Shown here piece by piece: positions 1 to 13,265 of a stretch of 64,000 nt of DNA. Every line of letters begins with the position of its first letter. The first letter of the stretch is position 1. The position numbers and the translations under genes were made by a program. Under the pieces are notes generated by a model that was given only the letters and a program-made list of their open reading frames with translations, made no database searches and was not told the origin of the DNA. This DNA comes from Ascaris suum (lineage: Eukaryota; Nematoda; Chromadorea; Rhabditida; Ascarididae): the NCBI GenBank assembly GCA_013433145.1, contig CM024168.1:13005868-13069867 (forward strand). The letters are read 5' to 3'.

Positions 1-3000
1 CGAAGCTCAAGCAGAAGATTTCGTCGGCGGTCACTTTCGATTATCTATTCCCATACATGACTGTAACATTCAGACCCGACGGCTAAGTTTTTCCTCCACC
101 GTGAACTGCAATTGACGGCAAATACGGATAAATACATGATTACTTGTGCATTTATACTACTTCTGCAACAACATCTTCCTGCAGTCACTAAGCAAGGTAC
201 AAAACACCTGGATTTGCCTGTTGCAGAATGCCTCTCGCGCGATTTTTATGCCTGCAATCACCTCGTCTAGGTGCGAAATGTGCATACGATTTGATTGTGC
301 AAGTCTGAGGGCTGCTAAAGCAGTCGAAGGTGTTCTATGCTGACGTCGCTTGTGCAAAAAGTAATCAAAACGATGTTTTGCAACCATTTAACCAGCATTC
401 GCAATTAGCTTAGCATTAAACATACAAACTACTCATAATATCAGCGTATCATGAAAGCACTAATTTAACCACCTATATTGGTTTTCTATGTGAATGCCAT
501 ATCAAATGCTTGCAAGTAACTGAAAAACACTCGATTTAAGTACAGACTATAATTAGCATTGCTCGCATAAAATAGTTTCCAGAGCTTGAACGGCTTCGAT
601 GCTGCGTAATCAGCTGTATTTCCAAGCTCCGTAGAGGTTGACAGCAGCCCGATGTCTTCTTACCAGCTATTTCCTAGTTTTCAACACAAAGCAAACGAGT
701 CTGAGACTACAGTGGAGTCATCAGATCAACAAAAGTTTTGCATCACATAAGCTGCGAGCCGCACACTTGGTGAGTATGTTTCTGCTCACAAGCAACGATG
801 AATTACGTTAAAATTATCTAATGCTTTCTTGGCAGACAGTCAAAAAATTTGTTATGCGTCCCTCATCGCACTTTTCAAGCAAAATTTTTTCTTGCACACC
901 GTTAGAAAGTAAACGAGGAAAAGTACATTGTTACTGAAATTGTCCAGCAAAAGCGTGTTTCCCTGCACGGATTAGGATTCACGGCAGAACATGTCGACTG
1001 CATGTTGAATCGGAAACGTCCTCGATGCAAATATCATTTTTGCATCTAAAGAATTTTCCTCTGCTTCATTTCAGAGGAAGCAAATCATCTAGTGATCAGT
1101 ATCACTCAAGAAAAGACGCAGTGATTAAGAGCTAAGAAAACTTATGGAATTTCCCTCGCAAACTAGGTTTTTACAATAATATCCAGCTGGAGAGCCGTTA
1201 CTGAAAGCACATTTCTCAATAGTCACTTATGGATGCTAATACTTCGTTGCAGTTGACTGCATTTTCATTTCATATTGGAGAATTGCAAAACAACAACTTA
1301 TAATTTGCAGGTTTTTACAAGCAACCTAATATGACTGCATTACTATGCATATTTTATTTGTTGGCAGTACCTCTAATTGATCAGTTTTAAGCTAGAGTGA
1401 AGAAAAGAGTATCGCAGCAGCCATCTGGCACATTTGTCTAATTGTTCAAGCGTTTATTAACATCAGAGAAACAAGATTGGTGCACTGCTAGGCGGCAAAT
1501 AATCGATCGGTTGAGAAAAGTCATGAATGCAACTGAAATGTTTACGTTGCGATTCACATCGAAGCGCACTCACGACTGTCTATTTTCTTGAAATGAAGAC
1601 GAGAATTTTTATGGATGGGCTCTCCCGAGTAACACACCATCGTCTTTCACTGAGTGCTGCTAACTTTTTTCCGTTACTGACCGCGGCATTTCACAGCATA
1701 AACCTCTTCTCCTTTCCTCGTTTTTTTTTCCGTTTGACGGCACAAACATCGTTGAGAGAGCCTCATTTACTATTGGTGGTGCACGCTGCATGCAGCACAT
1801 CTGGTACATTTGGAGAGTTATGCGACATATGTGTTCGGACTTCATGGATCTGAATTCCGTAGGAAGCCTGGGACAGACGAAGAGTAACAAAGACGCATGA
1901 GAAAAAACACTGCAAATTAGATGTGAAGGGTAAGAGTTCCGCTGAGGAGGAATGAAACGATTATTGTCACTCTTGAACAATTAGACAAATGACCGAAACT
2001 ACTTCCGAGACGCTGGATTGGCATGAACGGTCATTGAGAGGAGCTCAGCACGCATCATCTACTGTACTTTACATTCATCAAATTTCGCGTCTCGAACTCA
2101 CTACATCTTGCATCATCAGTGATTTGATAGTTTTGTATGCTGGCGATGGAAATGCACGTGTGCATACGCACTACTCACACATCATAACATTGTCATAATG
2201 CGTTTCGCGAATGCAAGTTTGCTAAAGCGTGTGCAATGGTAATTTGGAATGGCAGTGGGAGGTTTATACTTATAAACAGAAAAAATGAATTTCTCAAAAG
2301 CAGCGAATTTAATCTAGTGCATTTTTCATCATTAACTCCACTCTGGACTCAATTGTTGATTACTTAAGTAAATCCTACAGCTGCATCATTTTTCTTCGCC
2401 CATCAACTATTGAAGCGTGCAAGCAACAAAAAGGAGATTTCTAACGCAGAAAGCTAAAGTCTATTCTTTTGCATATCATTTAATCAAAAGCATTCTACTA
2501 GCGTGGGGATATCAGCAATAATCTCCAAAAATAATGATTCCTGCATTATCGATTCCAAGGCACTAAAACACGCAATGCTTTTGTTCTCAAAGGGGAAGGA
2601 TGAAAGATGTGACGCCTGTGTGGCTGATTCAGTCCTTCAGATCTCTGCAAGATGTTACCGGTTAAGGAGACACCAGCACACTATAGCAGCGTCCTTTTAT
2701 CCATAGCAGTTTTGGAGGTTTTGTAGGCAAGCTTACAAAGAGGCTTCAATTCCCCTCCTCCTCCCCTCCCGACACTGAATACTTGAATTCATTCCGTTGA
2801 CTTGCTTGGCAGTATTTATCAGTTCGATCTTAGTCAATTCATAAATCTCATTGCAGTGATATTGCAGCGCACCATTAGCTATGCAGTGAGTTTCCTTCTG
2901 ATGCAAATCACCCGAAAATCATTTCGAATTACTTTTTGAAGGAGCATGAAATCTCCTTCTTTGGAAGTAATCGATGACGCCAGAAGCGACTTCATTTTCA

Positions 3001-5946
3001 GTTAAATGAGACTGTCCAAAAGCAGTCTGATGCTGCTCACGGTCTCGTAGACGCATAGAGTGATAGGATGTGGCGTCTATTCACCAACCGATCACAGTTT
3101 CTCGATAAAACATTGGTAATGTGCACCACATAATGTATGGTCTATTCGTTTTCGATCGGAGCGCCTTTATGTAGACTTTCACTGATACGAACCCCTTTTT
3201 AGGCCGCCTACAACACTGCACAAAACTACTCTGATGTCACCTTTCATTAGTAGCAGACAGTTTTTCCGAACCTACCTTGTTTTGTCATATCCCTCGCAAA
3301 CTGTCACCAGGCTAGTGTCAGTCCGTAGCAGTTTTGCATATTTCAAACATCGGCATTCAACGCAGTTACTGAGGAATCAGCTTAGAGTTACTAAAGAAAG
3401 CGCATAGATGAAAGCATAACCCACTCAACAAAGGGTTCGAATCACTCACAACACAAATCCCTTAAAGTGAACGAATTCGATAACCAATAACATAACCTTA
3501 AGACAGATTTTGGCTGGCTATAGCGGGTGCAGCATTTCACAATAAAGCGATGATGATATCGAAAGTTTAACGGCAAAATAAAACCTATCAGATTTTTCCG
3601 CTCAACCATGTCCAACGGCGTGCACAAACATAGGCAACTGAGGTGTGAGCATTTCGATGAATTGCACAAACCAATCAATAATGTATTACAATTGAATTAA
3701 CCATCATATAAAATAAATGCATTTCCCAACGATCTAAATTCAAATCTAGTTAGGTATATCGTCAGTATAGCCGCGCCGCTCTAGACAACTATCGAATTGT
3801 TGGGCGATAATGCATAGCAAAGCTAAATCGACAGCTCTACAATTGAAAACTTTGCGTTTACAAGCTTTCGTGAAAGATAATAAAGTCGAAATATGCCATA
3901 TACAGAATGCAAAAATGCATCTTTTATAAGTATGCTAAGATACTCAAAACTTGCCCGTTCCCCCTCCCCCAAGCATATTAAAATTACACTCTGATGAGAC
4001 TGCCCTATAGTCACTTGATTGCTAAAAGTTCGATACAACGCCAGAACTTCCCAGTTTCATTGGCTATCGGAACTACTTCGACTGGCAGAACGCCGTAATG
4101 TTCAAACTGAAATAGTGCCAGAAGATTGACAAATTGACAAATGCAGTAATTTCCGTCCTTCTATTGCACCAATGTACTGAATTTATGGACCAATGACCCA
4201 TTGTTCTCAACAGCAATATGCAGTTTGATCGCTTCCTATATACTTCCGAGAAATTATGTTCGATTGATAAATAAACTAGTCTACCTTAACGAATTAAAAC
4301 TATCGCCTTTAACGAACTAGCTCGCAGTAATGTGTAGGTGTGATCACGTGATAATTTGCTCATGCAGTTGCTCCTCACGCTAAAATTAAATAAATTCTTA
4401 CATGCGATTTGGCATTAGTTGTTCACTTACTGCTATGCTTACTGTGCCCTGCTATTCACAACGATATTCCTATTGCGCAAGTGTTCGATCTCTGGTTTGG
4501 TTAACAGGCAAACCTCCATTTATACGACTATCTTTGCCCACGACGTTTCATACATATGGACTTCCACATGCTGGAAATGCGAATTTCTCGTCCACCGAAA
4601 GACTGCGGATTATTTTCAACCGAACTTCCATGTACAATATAAGCTACAATACTAAAGGTTACACCAATTTCTCAAAATATAGGCAAACCCGCTAAGCTTC
4701 TAACCTTCTTCCACGCATCGAAATTAACTCTTTCCGCATGAGTGCCTCACACGATCGGACAAAAAAGGACCAGCAAGAGACTAGACATAAAATTCGTGGA
4801 TTATTCATAAAACGTTAGACTCTAAAGCGTTTTTGACTTCGCCAGTGTTGTTAAATTCAGTCAACATTAAAACCTCAAGTTGCCTTCGTGTATTGAATGT
4901 TTTCTTTTGCATAATGTGTTGCATTGAAATGGGCCCGTCTTCTCAACCAGGTAAATAACTCGCTTCCTGAAACTCAGTGTTATCAAATTGTTTCAATAGA
5001 AAACTTGAAATCGCCATCTCAGTGAAGCGAACCAGATTGGTTCGTCCCACTGGACCGGTTCCTAAGTCTAGTTCTGCTGGCGTCAAGGCAAACAAAATGC
5101 TTTCAGGTGGGACCTATTAGAATCAGAAATTCCTAGGCAATCACTCTCAATCCAAAAATTTAGGCAAATTATTCGTGCAGTAGATCGATCTCGACGTGTT
5201 TTTAATTCTGCTGCATTCACTCGTTACCGTAACATCAATTTCGAAATCTGCGGCCAAATGTTCTGTTTATTGATCGTGATTACTGCAAAACTTCGCTTTG
5301 TTATCACCCAATACAGCATACTGTCTTATTTGACTTGGGTTTGGCCAAGCGAAAACCATTGCGTAGGCTCATATAAGTTGACTTTGTATTCAGGTAAGCA
5401 TAATGATCTTTCAGTGATGGCTTCAAGAGTTATCTGATGATTTCTTTCACAGATAGGCTACAAAATGTAATCCAGAATTTAAAATCTTGAAAGAGGTTCT
5501 TGTACGCAAGTTGACTACTACAAAGTGGAATGTTACCAAAAAGTCGATCATCACCACTAACCGATCACTTCAATTAATGGGAATTATCTTTGAGTTATAT
5601 AAAACTGTTCTATCTGGATATATCATAGAGCCACTATTCTTTAAGCATCCATGTGGAAAATACATTTTCATTCAAACGTTCCCAATGGGATTAGTTATCA
5701 AAAGCTAAGACATGGCCAACTCGGATTATGCATATGGTTCTGCTCGCTGAAACAGCGAAGAAATCATCAATCGTCCTACATTCATTTGCAACAGATTTAA
5801 AGATTAACCGAACGGTGAATGTCAGACTAAAGGTAACTTGTTACGTACCCGAAAATTTGCAAAAGTGCTTATATTTAGTTTCGTTATGCTGACCAGATGA
5901 TCATATATCAAGTGATCGTTTGTTGTGCTCCATACGTTCTTAACTT
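1..5946. other. anonymous noncoding DNA
   Basis: I recognise no gene here. The longest open frames are about 100 codons (for example 1527-1853 plus and 4402-4695 plus, both from ATG) and show no recognisable domain. Small items seen are a 12-bp perfect palindrome, GCTGCATGCAGC, at 1785-1796, a pyrimidine-only C-rich tract at 2751-2770, and a short tandem TTGACAAA-type duplication near 4126-4143. CpG dinucleotides are common throughout, so the DNA is not CpG-depleted. Confidence 0.6.
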
Positions 5947-6007
5947 ACAAAAAGTCCATTCTATTAACTAACGCTCCATAAAAATTCATCCTATTAATTA
6001 AGGTCTC
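5947..6007. repeat. diverged two-copy tandem duplication, about 31 bp
   Basis: Two adjacent units, 5947-5977 and 5978-6007, share an A-run, then a CTATTAA core, then TAA and a CTC-like end. By eye they agree at roughly 22 of 31 positions. They look like an old local duplication with no coding sense. Confidence 0.45.
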
Positions 6008-7760
6008 TTCATTAGTGGCTTCCACCACCTTAACGCACAACCTCACTTATATCGACAATGCCACTCTAAATAAATCTTCTTTTCATCAATCACAGATGCC
6101 GAGTGACGCGTCGGTAGGGGACTTGAAGGTTAGGACGTCCGAAAACGTCCAAGAATGCCACACTTAAGCCGCGGATTCGCTTAGATTTCGATATTTTGTT
6201 GCATCTTAAGCTGTAATATATTCTTGCTCGAGGTCACTTCATTCGGTTGTTTGGCTAATGTTTCCACTCTCCATTTTCATTCTCCGCTTTGTACGTTAGC
6301 TAATTTTAACCAACCGCTGCCCTAGTGATCTTTCAGCAAGATCCACGCTTTCTTTCTCGACCTTTCTCCATTCTCACGGATCAAATCTTGAGAACTTTTC
6401 ATATCACTGCGATGATGGACCACGCAGTCCATACGCTCATGCCAGTGACTAAAAACCAATGTAAAAACACTTATTTCTTTACTTCTAATTTGCTTCTCAT
6501 TCATATCTTGTTCATGTTCCTTTATGCAGTGATTTAGGACTTGGCAAACTATTTTGAGGTATGGATCTACAAATTTCCTGCTTCGAAGTGAAATGGTTTA
6601 GGATGGCTCCAACCTACCGGAAAGTCTGTTTCTGCCCGATGCAAAACGAATAACGTCTACAAGAAAACAAAAGATCTCTCGGACAGATGCGGTTAAATCG
6701 ACTTAACAAAGCGGCTGATAAAAGCTCGGTCGAGATCCTCTAAAACTTGTGGATGCCATGAAAGTTGAACAAGTTTCTTGCACATCGCTGAGAATAAGCA
6801 GGTCAATGGGGATGATAACTGAGCAGCAAGTAAGGTTTTTTCGTTTGCTTACATTCACTTTCATTGGTAGACTGTTTCACAATATATTATGTGGTGCATA
6901 CAAATTAATGTCATACGAAAGAATATCATTGCAGTTCAAGGGAAACAAGTTGAAGGTGGCAAGTAGAAAAAATTGCAATGAAAAAGTTATTCTCTGTTCT
7001 AGACAATATCCTTTTAATGCAAGCACATTCATACTGCTGCATCGACAGTGCAATTATTGAAAAAGAGGCGACCTAAACATTGCCTTCCTTTTATATGAAA
7101 CTCATAACAAGTCATTTCGGTAACAAAGAGAAGGGCGTTCCATAGCGCTTAGTTGGTCTCATGCACCGCTCAAAGCAATCACGTCTTGCAACCCACTGCA
7201 ATATTCATTTGTGACCATTTGCGTCGTTCATTGCAAAGTTATGACGTCACACTCTTCGTTGTCAAATTTTCACAAAGGCTCATTATGCCGACGTCATATG
7301 TGCCGATTAGCTTTGTGTGTGTGCATCTGTTCTCGATACTTGCAACGTTTCGTAATTTGAATTCGCCGTGTTTCCAAGTGACGAGCCAGCAAAATAACGT
7401 GGCGGAGTCTGTTAGCTAGAGCGCAGCGACTTAGGAGCATCACATTGTTTTGTGCTAGAAAGCGAAGAAATCAGATTTTCACGAGCTTTGGTTCGGATGC
7501 GTTCAAATTCAATTTCCTGCTATTAATTGCCACATGTGGTTAATGCTGAAAAAAAGTTTTTTGAGTCATTGTGTTCTCGTTGTTTAAGTGCTCATGGGGC
7601 AGTTAGTTTTAACAGACGGAAATACGCAAAAATGAGCAACATGCCAGCCTCTCACTTTCTTTAGCTCAGTTGCAGTCTTCGCTTTGCAGAAATTGGGCGA
7701 CCATAATTTCGACAACTAAATACTGTCGCTCGCTGCTAGGAAAACTTGTATAGAATTATA
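6008..7760. other. anonymous noncoding DNA
   Basis: Nothing recognisable as a gene. The longest open frame is 103 codons (6749-7060 plus), with no domain. A sequence resembling a tRNA A box (TTAGCTCAGTTG) lies near 7662, but no B box follows at tRNA spacing, so no tRNA is called on the plus strand. Confidence 0.55.
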
Positions 7761-7850
7761 TCCCGAGGATTTGAACTCCTACCGGAAACCGCATTGCTTA
7801 TGTCCGGAATGGAAACTACGCCATTATACGGACAGAGCAGCTCGGGCATC
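7761..7850 (-). ncRNA. tRNA-like element with Pol III A/B boxes (possible tRNA relic or SINE head)
   Basis: On the minus strand there is an A-box-like TGGCGTAG (plus 7816-7823) and a B-box-like GAGTTCAAATCC (within plus 7767-7779). They are spaced as in a real tRNA: about 48 bases from the position-8 T to the T of the TTCAAAT loop. A CCCGAG/CTCGGG stem (7841-7846 with 7762-7767) closes the element, and an inner TGTCCG/CGGACA stem is present. The acceptor, anticodon and T stems do not form a clean cloverleaf: the T stem has two mismatches and the outer stem overlaps it. A working tRNA is therefore unlikely. A decayed tRNA or the head of a tRNA-derived SINE fits better. A chance match cannot be excluded without a covariance-model search. 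Confidence 0.25.
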
Positions 7851-10800
7851 TAAAAAAATTGATTACAGGCAAATCCAACGGATATCCGTATTTTCCGATC
7901 GAAGTGCGGTCATAATACGCCATTCGGCCGAGTTCCTTTTGAAGTAATTAGTTTTTTCGCCAATTTCTCCGGCTCTCCATCAACAAATTCCTTCGCAGTT
8001 TTTCATTCGAAAGCGCACTATACTGTAACTATGGCTCTGCGAAAATATATTTACGTGTTTACCTTTGTTCGTCCATCTACCAGTCTGTCCTCCAACTCGG
8101 GAACCAGTTAATTTGTAGCAACTCAGGGATAACAAGATAAAAAATTCTGTATGCGCAATATCATCTTTTATGCTGAATTTAAGGTTGAAGAGGAGCACTC
8201 CTCAAGCAACATAATGCAGGTAGATGGGATGGGCGTAGAAAGTGAGGGAACAGTGAAAGGGGTAAGGAGCGGGAAAGAGAGCGACAATCGCTATGTACGG
8301 GAGGACTGACTCAGCCTTAAAAACTTCCTTGTAATCTTACAACTCAAATACCGTTCGCACTGAATCACCGAAGCAAATAAGAGGTGTGGAAAGTGAAGGC
8401 TACTGAATTGCTTCGCATGGACGATATATCTTCATATAACACTGTTCATTTCAAACTAAAGAGGGTTGCGTCACGGTTCGGATTTCTCTGCGATGTTCAA
8501 ATGACCACATTACTTCCCGGTAGTATTAGCAAACCCACTACTCTGCACCTGTGCGTTCGGCAGGTCAATAAGGCATGTGACCGCCTTGCTTGGAGTCCCG
8601 ATCCGGTTGCTGCTACATGATTCAGGCAGTGCAATCGAGACAAAGCAACAATCTTTATTGAGCTACATTCTTTCCTGATGATGGGTTTTTGATAAATGCA
8701 TATAGCTTTCTAGAATAAGCACCTAAGAAGAGCCAGCATTGTCGAATGTATCAGCAACTTATTGCAGTGGTAAATGTTCCTTTTTGCGTCAATTGATCAT
8801 CGAGAATGTTCGTTAGTGTTTTTTTTGTCGCGTCAAGCCAAACTGCGCAGTGGCGTCGAATTACAATGGAAGTTCAGTGTAAAGGAGAAAATGGCGCAAA
8901 TGGCGTGCGGCATAAACCGCTGAATGCTGAGGGCAATTTGCTCCATTATTTCCTTTAATGGAACAAATGCGTTCATAAACGAAGATAAATGCTCCACATA
9001 TTGCAATACAATTTTCAAAGAGCGAGTGAGAGAAGCGTTAAAACATTCTCACACTGCATTTAAATTCTTCTGCGCAAAACACTCTTACATATTTGAACTT
9101 ACTACTATTAGATTGGCTTTGTCAAGAAGAAAAAAGCGATCATCGATATATAGGCAAAGAGCTTGAAGAAGAATGAACAAATGAGCTGCATAAAGAAAAC
9201 CATCAAGAAAACCACTACGCGCTAATAAAAAGATCTATGATGCGAATCACGCCTAACCCTCGAAACCTATTGTTCCACAACCAAGGAAGCCACATTATAC
9301 TGTTGAAGCGCGGAACCAAAGTTTACTTTGAGGTCAGTTCTAGGCTCGAACTAAAAGTATATATTTTCTTCGTACGGTATGATCCGGCCCAGATGATTCG
9401 AAGCAGCCGATGGCCACAACTACCGCACTGTGTTTGAAGAATTCGATAAAAACAACCAGCTGATGTGTTTGAATCAAGCGTGCAATTGCCTTGTTATGCG
9501 TAACAAGGGCACATATAAAAACGCCATATGCCATAGAATTTATTACAGCGATTACAGTGCACTCGATATGCAAACCCATAAAATAGAACAGCTGCCTGGA
9601 ACGTTTTTGCCTTTTTATTTGCGCACCTTAAGTGACATAAAATCGCAATTGATTTCCTCAGTGTTGAGCTCTTTAAGCGCTTACATAATTATGTAATGAC
9701 ATCTATTACGAAATCAAAACGTTTCTGCAACCTTCTCCTTCAACCGCTTGGTTCTATAATGAAGAAGGCTGCAGATCACGGATCAAACTCGGCAACTCTT
9801 GGTTCGTGTGGGCGAAATTTCCTTTCGGAATACGCGTTGATTAAATTCATCGAAGAACAACCAGCTATGAAAAAAATTTTTGCCTTTATTTCGCAGTCGC
9901 CAAATAAAAAAAAAATGAAAAGGCGTCCCAGAGCAGTTGTTATGATATATGCTTTTGCTTTCTATTTACCTGAGCCATCGCTCTCGTAAGACGTTACTAG
10001 ATTATAAACGCGCAAAATACAGCTCTCATGTTTCATTTAACCCGATAGCTCACTTAAATCACCTCCGAAAGAATCGTTTTCCTGCTATCCAACCAGTGTA
10101 AAATGACAAAACAGGTGTAAAATGCTCGCATAGCTTCTCCTCCTTTGAAGGCGCATGTCCGCTCATAAGGTTAATTCAACAACTTTAATAGTTGAAAGAG
10201 CTCTACGGTATGCACCTCTGCCACAAAATTTCGCAACTTTAGCTCCAGTGAGATCTGAATTAAAACAAACGCACCAAATTTCTGAGCCGCCGAATAGGCA
10301 CATCGGCGTAGTGCAAATAAGACGCATGGCCACAACATTGCCATAGTAGACTGTTGCTGAATGAGCATCCGAAAGGCTAGTCGCGAAAATAAGGAGGAAA
10401 TGGGTTCTTAAGATATCATTGACTGAACCAGCCGCTTATATAAATAATCGAAAAGGCCGCATATTGTCGAATAATGCAATTTTCTCCAGAAAACATCGAA
10501 AGTTTCAACCTCGTATTCAGGAATATGCTTTTCGTCCTCAAAGTCACTCCAGCATTAGGTCATACCAACTCGGCGGTCACTAAACAAATCGACCATCTGG
10601 AACTTCGAGATTCCGCACAAATTTGCCAAAAATGCATAGAAAGGGACTCGCGCAGCTCCGTTATGATGCCACCTCCTTCGCGTTGCCGATCCGTCGGCTA
10701 CAGGTAAAATGCTGGCTAATTCGGAAGCTAGATTTATCATTCTTCATATCTTCTGAATAAAAATGATATTTAAACTTCCTTCCGAAGTTCGAGCGATTTC

Positions 10801-13265
10801 AGTTTCAGTAATAGGTACCTTGCAACCATCGAGAATTTCGGCCTTTTCCGTAAACTTCCAGGAACTTATTTTATGGCTGGACATTCAAGCACACTTTCAC
10901 TTTCCTCGTCTCCTTCTTGAGCGAAATAGTTGGACTGTTGCCATACCAGGTTAGTGTCAAGGCTATCAGCAAAACAACAGTATTCTTCAATTGTTAGCTC
11001 AGTTTTTCCAAGAGACCAGGAAATCCCAGTTCAAGAACGGTTGAATTTGATGGCCTGAAATCCGCAGCAAAAATCCTCCGAAATGAAATGGATTCCGCCT
11101 TGTCCTAATAAAAATCTGCAAAACTACACCCTGGTTCTGGCCAGAAATCTGGAAAATATGTTCACCTCGTGCATGCCCTCAGACTGCATTTCGCTTTCGC
11201 ATCTCCAAAATTGTGCAATTTTCACTTTCATTCCTCTATGCTCCCTCCCCCTGCGCGCATAATCAGCTCCTACTAGAAATTATTCTTTTAGTCTGTGTAG
11301 GTTGTCTCATCTACATCGCGTTTCGTTCCTCTAAATATAAATCAGATCGCCTCTGCTTTCTGATATATGCCTAATTGCCTAATTTCCTTGCTGAAAGAAA
11401 AAATTTCGCTAGCATATCTGATTAAAAAAACGAAGAGCATGATAAAATCTATAATCTCATCGCTCCAAACAGAGGTAACTAGCTGCATTGTGGAGTGTGA
11501 CAAGTTTATGACAGTACTGAAGAATATGCACACCACACAGCATGGGTTCAGTCGATCGTCGACGAAGCGTTTTTAGACATGCAGGCTTAGAACTCGAAGG
11601 AATCACTTCGACAGCATAATAATGGCGAATCTTGAGATTTATGACCGTTGCATGCATATGCGCATAAACTTGACGAATAATCTTTCTTCTCTTATGGCTG
11701 GTGGGAACAATGAAGATATGAAAGTTGCCGCGAAGGATTTTGGCGTTGTAGGCTTTTCAGGGAGATCGGCGGAGGGGAGAATCGGAATGGTCTCGCACTC
11801 AAGAGAATATGACGCGAAGCTTAAAAATAATATATGCACGAAGTGATCTGAACCACTAAAAAGATATGCCGACTATGCAAACAATATATGAGCATTACAG
11901 ACTGCAGGAAAAGGAGTACGATTGATGCAAATGCGTTTCTCATTTGGAGTGAAAGTGTTTGTTGATGCATTTGCAGCGGTTCTTAAAGGTGTTTAATAAA
12001 GCTCACAGCTTCATATGACATTCAAATGAAACCCAGCAAAAGTATTAAAGGGCAACTTGTGATATCAGCCATAAACAAACAGAACTAAAGAATTCGCAGA
12101 AATTCTATCCACTCGACTATAGTGCCAATAATTATATATACCTTAATGTACGTATTAAGCAATCCCCTAATGCATTGAAGATTCTCTAATGTGGTGGATT
12201 CCGCAATTCCGCGGGAAGGTTTCCAGTTGTTCACTGCCTTATTGACTGCTCCTGCATGAAAAAAGAATGACATTCGGAAGGGGATGATATGAAAAATTTT
12301 GCCGAGAGACATGATCCGAGCTCATCATCCATGGCTTCCAGTTATGCTAATGTGACCTGCTGCACTTTTGCAGACCATTCGTTTGTTTAGATTGAAAGAA
12401 ACTCGAGAATGATAGCTGCAATAATTGCGTTTTGATTTCTCTATCGTTTGCATGCAAAGAAGAAATCTATATACATTCAACTAAGATACCCCACTATAAG
12501 CCGTTGAAGTGAATGAAGACTTCAAGCTAAGGGAATCTGAAAACGAACAGAACTTTTTGATCTTTTTCTTTCTGATCTGCAGTTACAACAAATTAACCAC
12601 CAAGATTTTTTTTTACTTCCATGTTAAAACGAATGAGGCGAAGAGCTACGTCGGAAAACAGACAAACCCTCTGCTCGTTGCACCTTCTGCATCAACGCCC
12701 AAAGACAGGCAAAAAACGCAACAGAGGAATTGGCATGATGTCGCTTTGTGCATTCTGCTCCTCTGACCAAATAGTTGCATTCGCGAGAAACCAGCAGAAC
12801 ATGTGGAGTAATGCGTTCATATCTTGATTATTCGGGCCTCCTTTAATGCCTCCAGCAAAACACTGATTTCTCCATAACCAGCTTGGTGCAGCCGGAAATC
12901 TTGCCCGTTTTAAAATGCATGCAAAATTTCGACATCACCGACCCACCTGCTGCAGCTTTTACTGAAATAAATGGGTGGGCGTCACATATCGTAAATAAGG
13001 CCATCCTATCGCTGACACTCTAATGAAAAGTTTTATGACTCTAATTTTAGTGGTTTGCAAGTTGTAACTATCCGATAGACCTACGCGCAAACGCTGCATT
13101 GAAATAGTGTGCATTGCATATGCAAATTCGCAAAATGCATTACAAACAGTTGAAATTTTGTCGTCGGATTTCGCTACGATAAATCGAAATATGTCCACTT
13201 TATTAGAAAACAACAACTGCTGAGTTGACGCTATTTCAAGATTAAGAAACGATGGCACTTTCATC
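7851..13265. other. anonymous noncoding DNA
   Basis: No recognisable gene. Open frames stay at or below about 100 codons in all frames. G-rich runs occur at 8224-8275 (several GGG runs with long loops). A short shared phrase (CATGGCCACAAC versus CGATGGCCACAAC) appears near 9410 and 10325 but does not extend into a repeat. Poly-A, poly-T and AT-rich stretches are typical of the whole window. Confidence 0.55.

Noticed and set aside
3360..3450. B-box-like GGTTCGAATCA with an upstream AGCTTAG, resembling a class II tRNA
   Set aside because: The T stem and acceptor stem do not pair and the last B-box base is wrong.
6093..6180. DVRKRPRMPH in a plus frame, resembling the KR...GRPP part of an RTE tail
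   Set aside because: There is no WAGHV-like motif upstream and the match is only a few residues.
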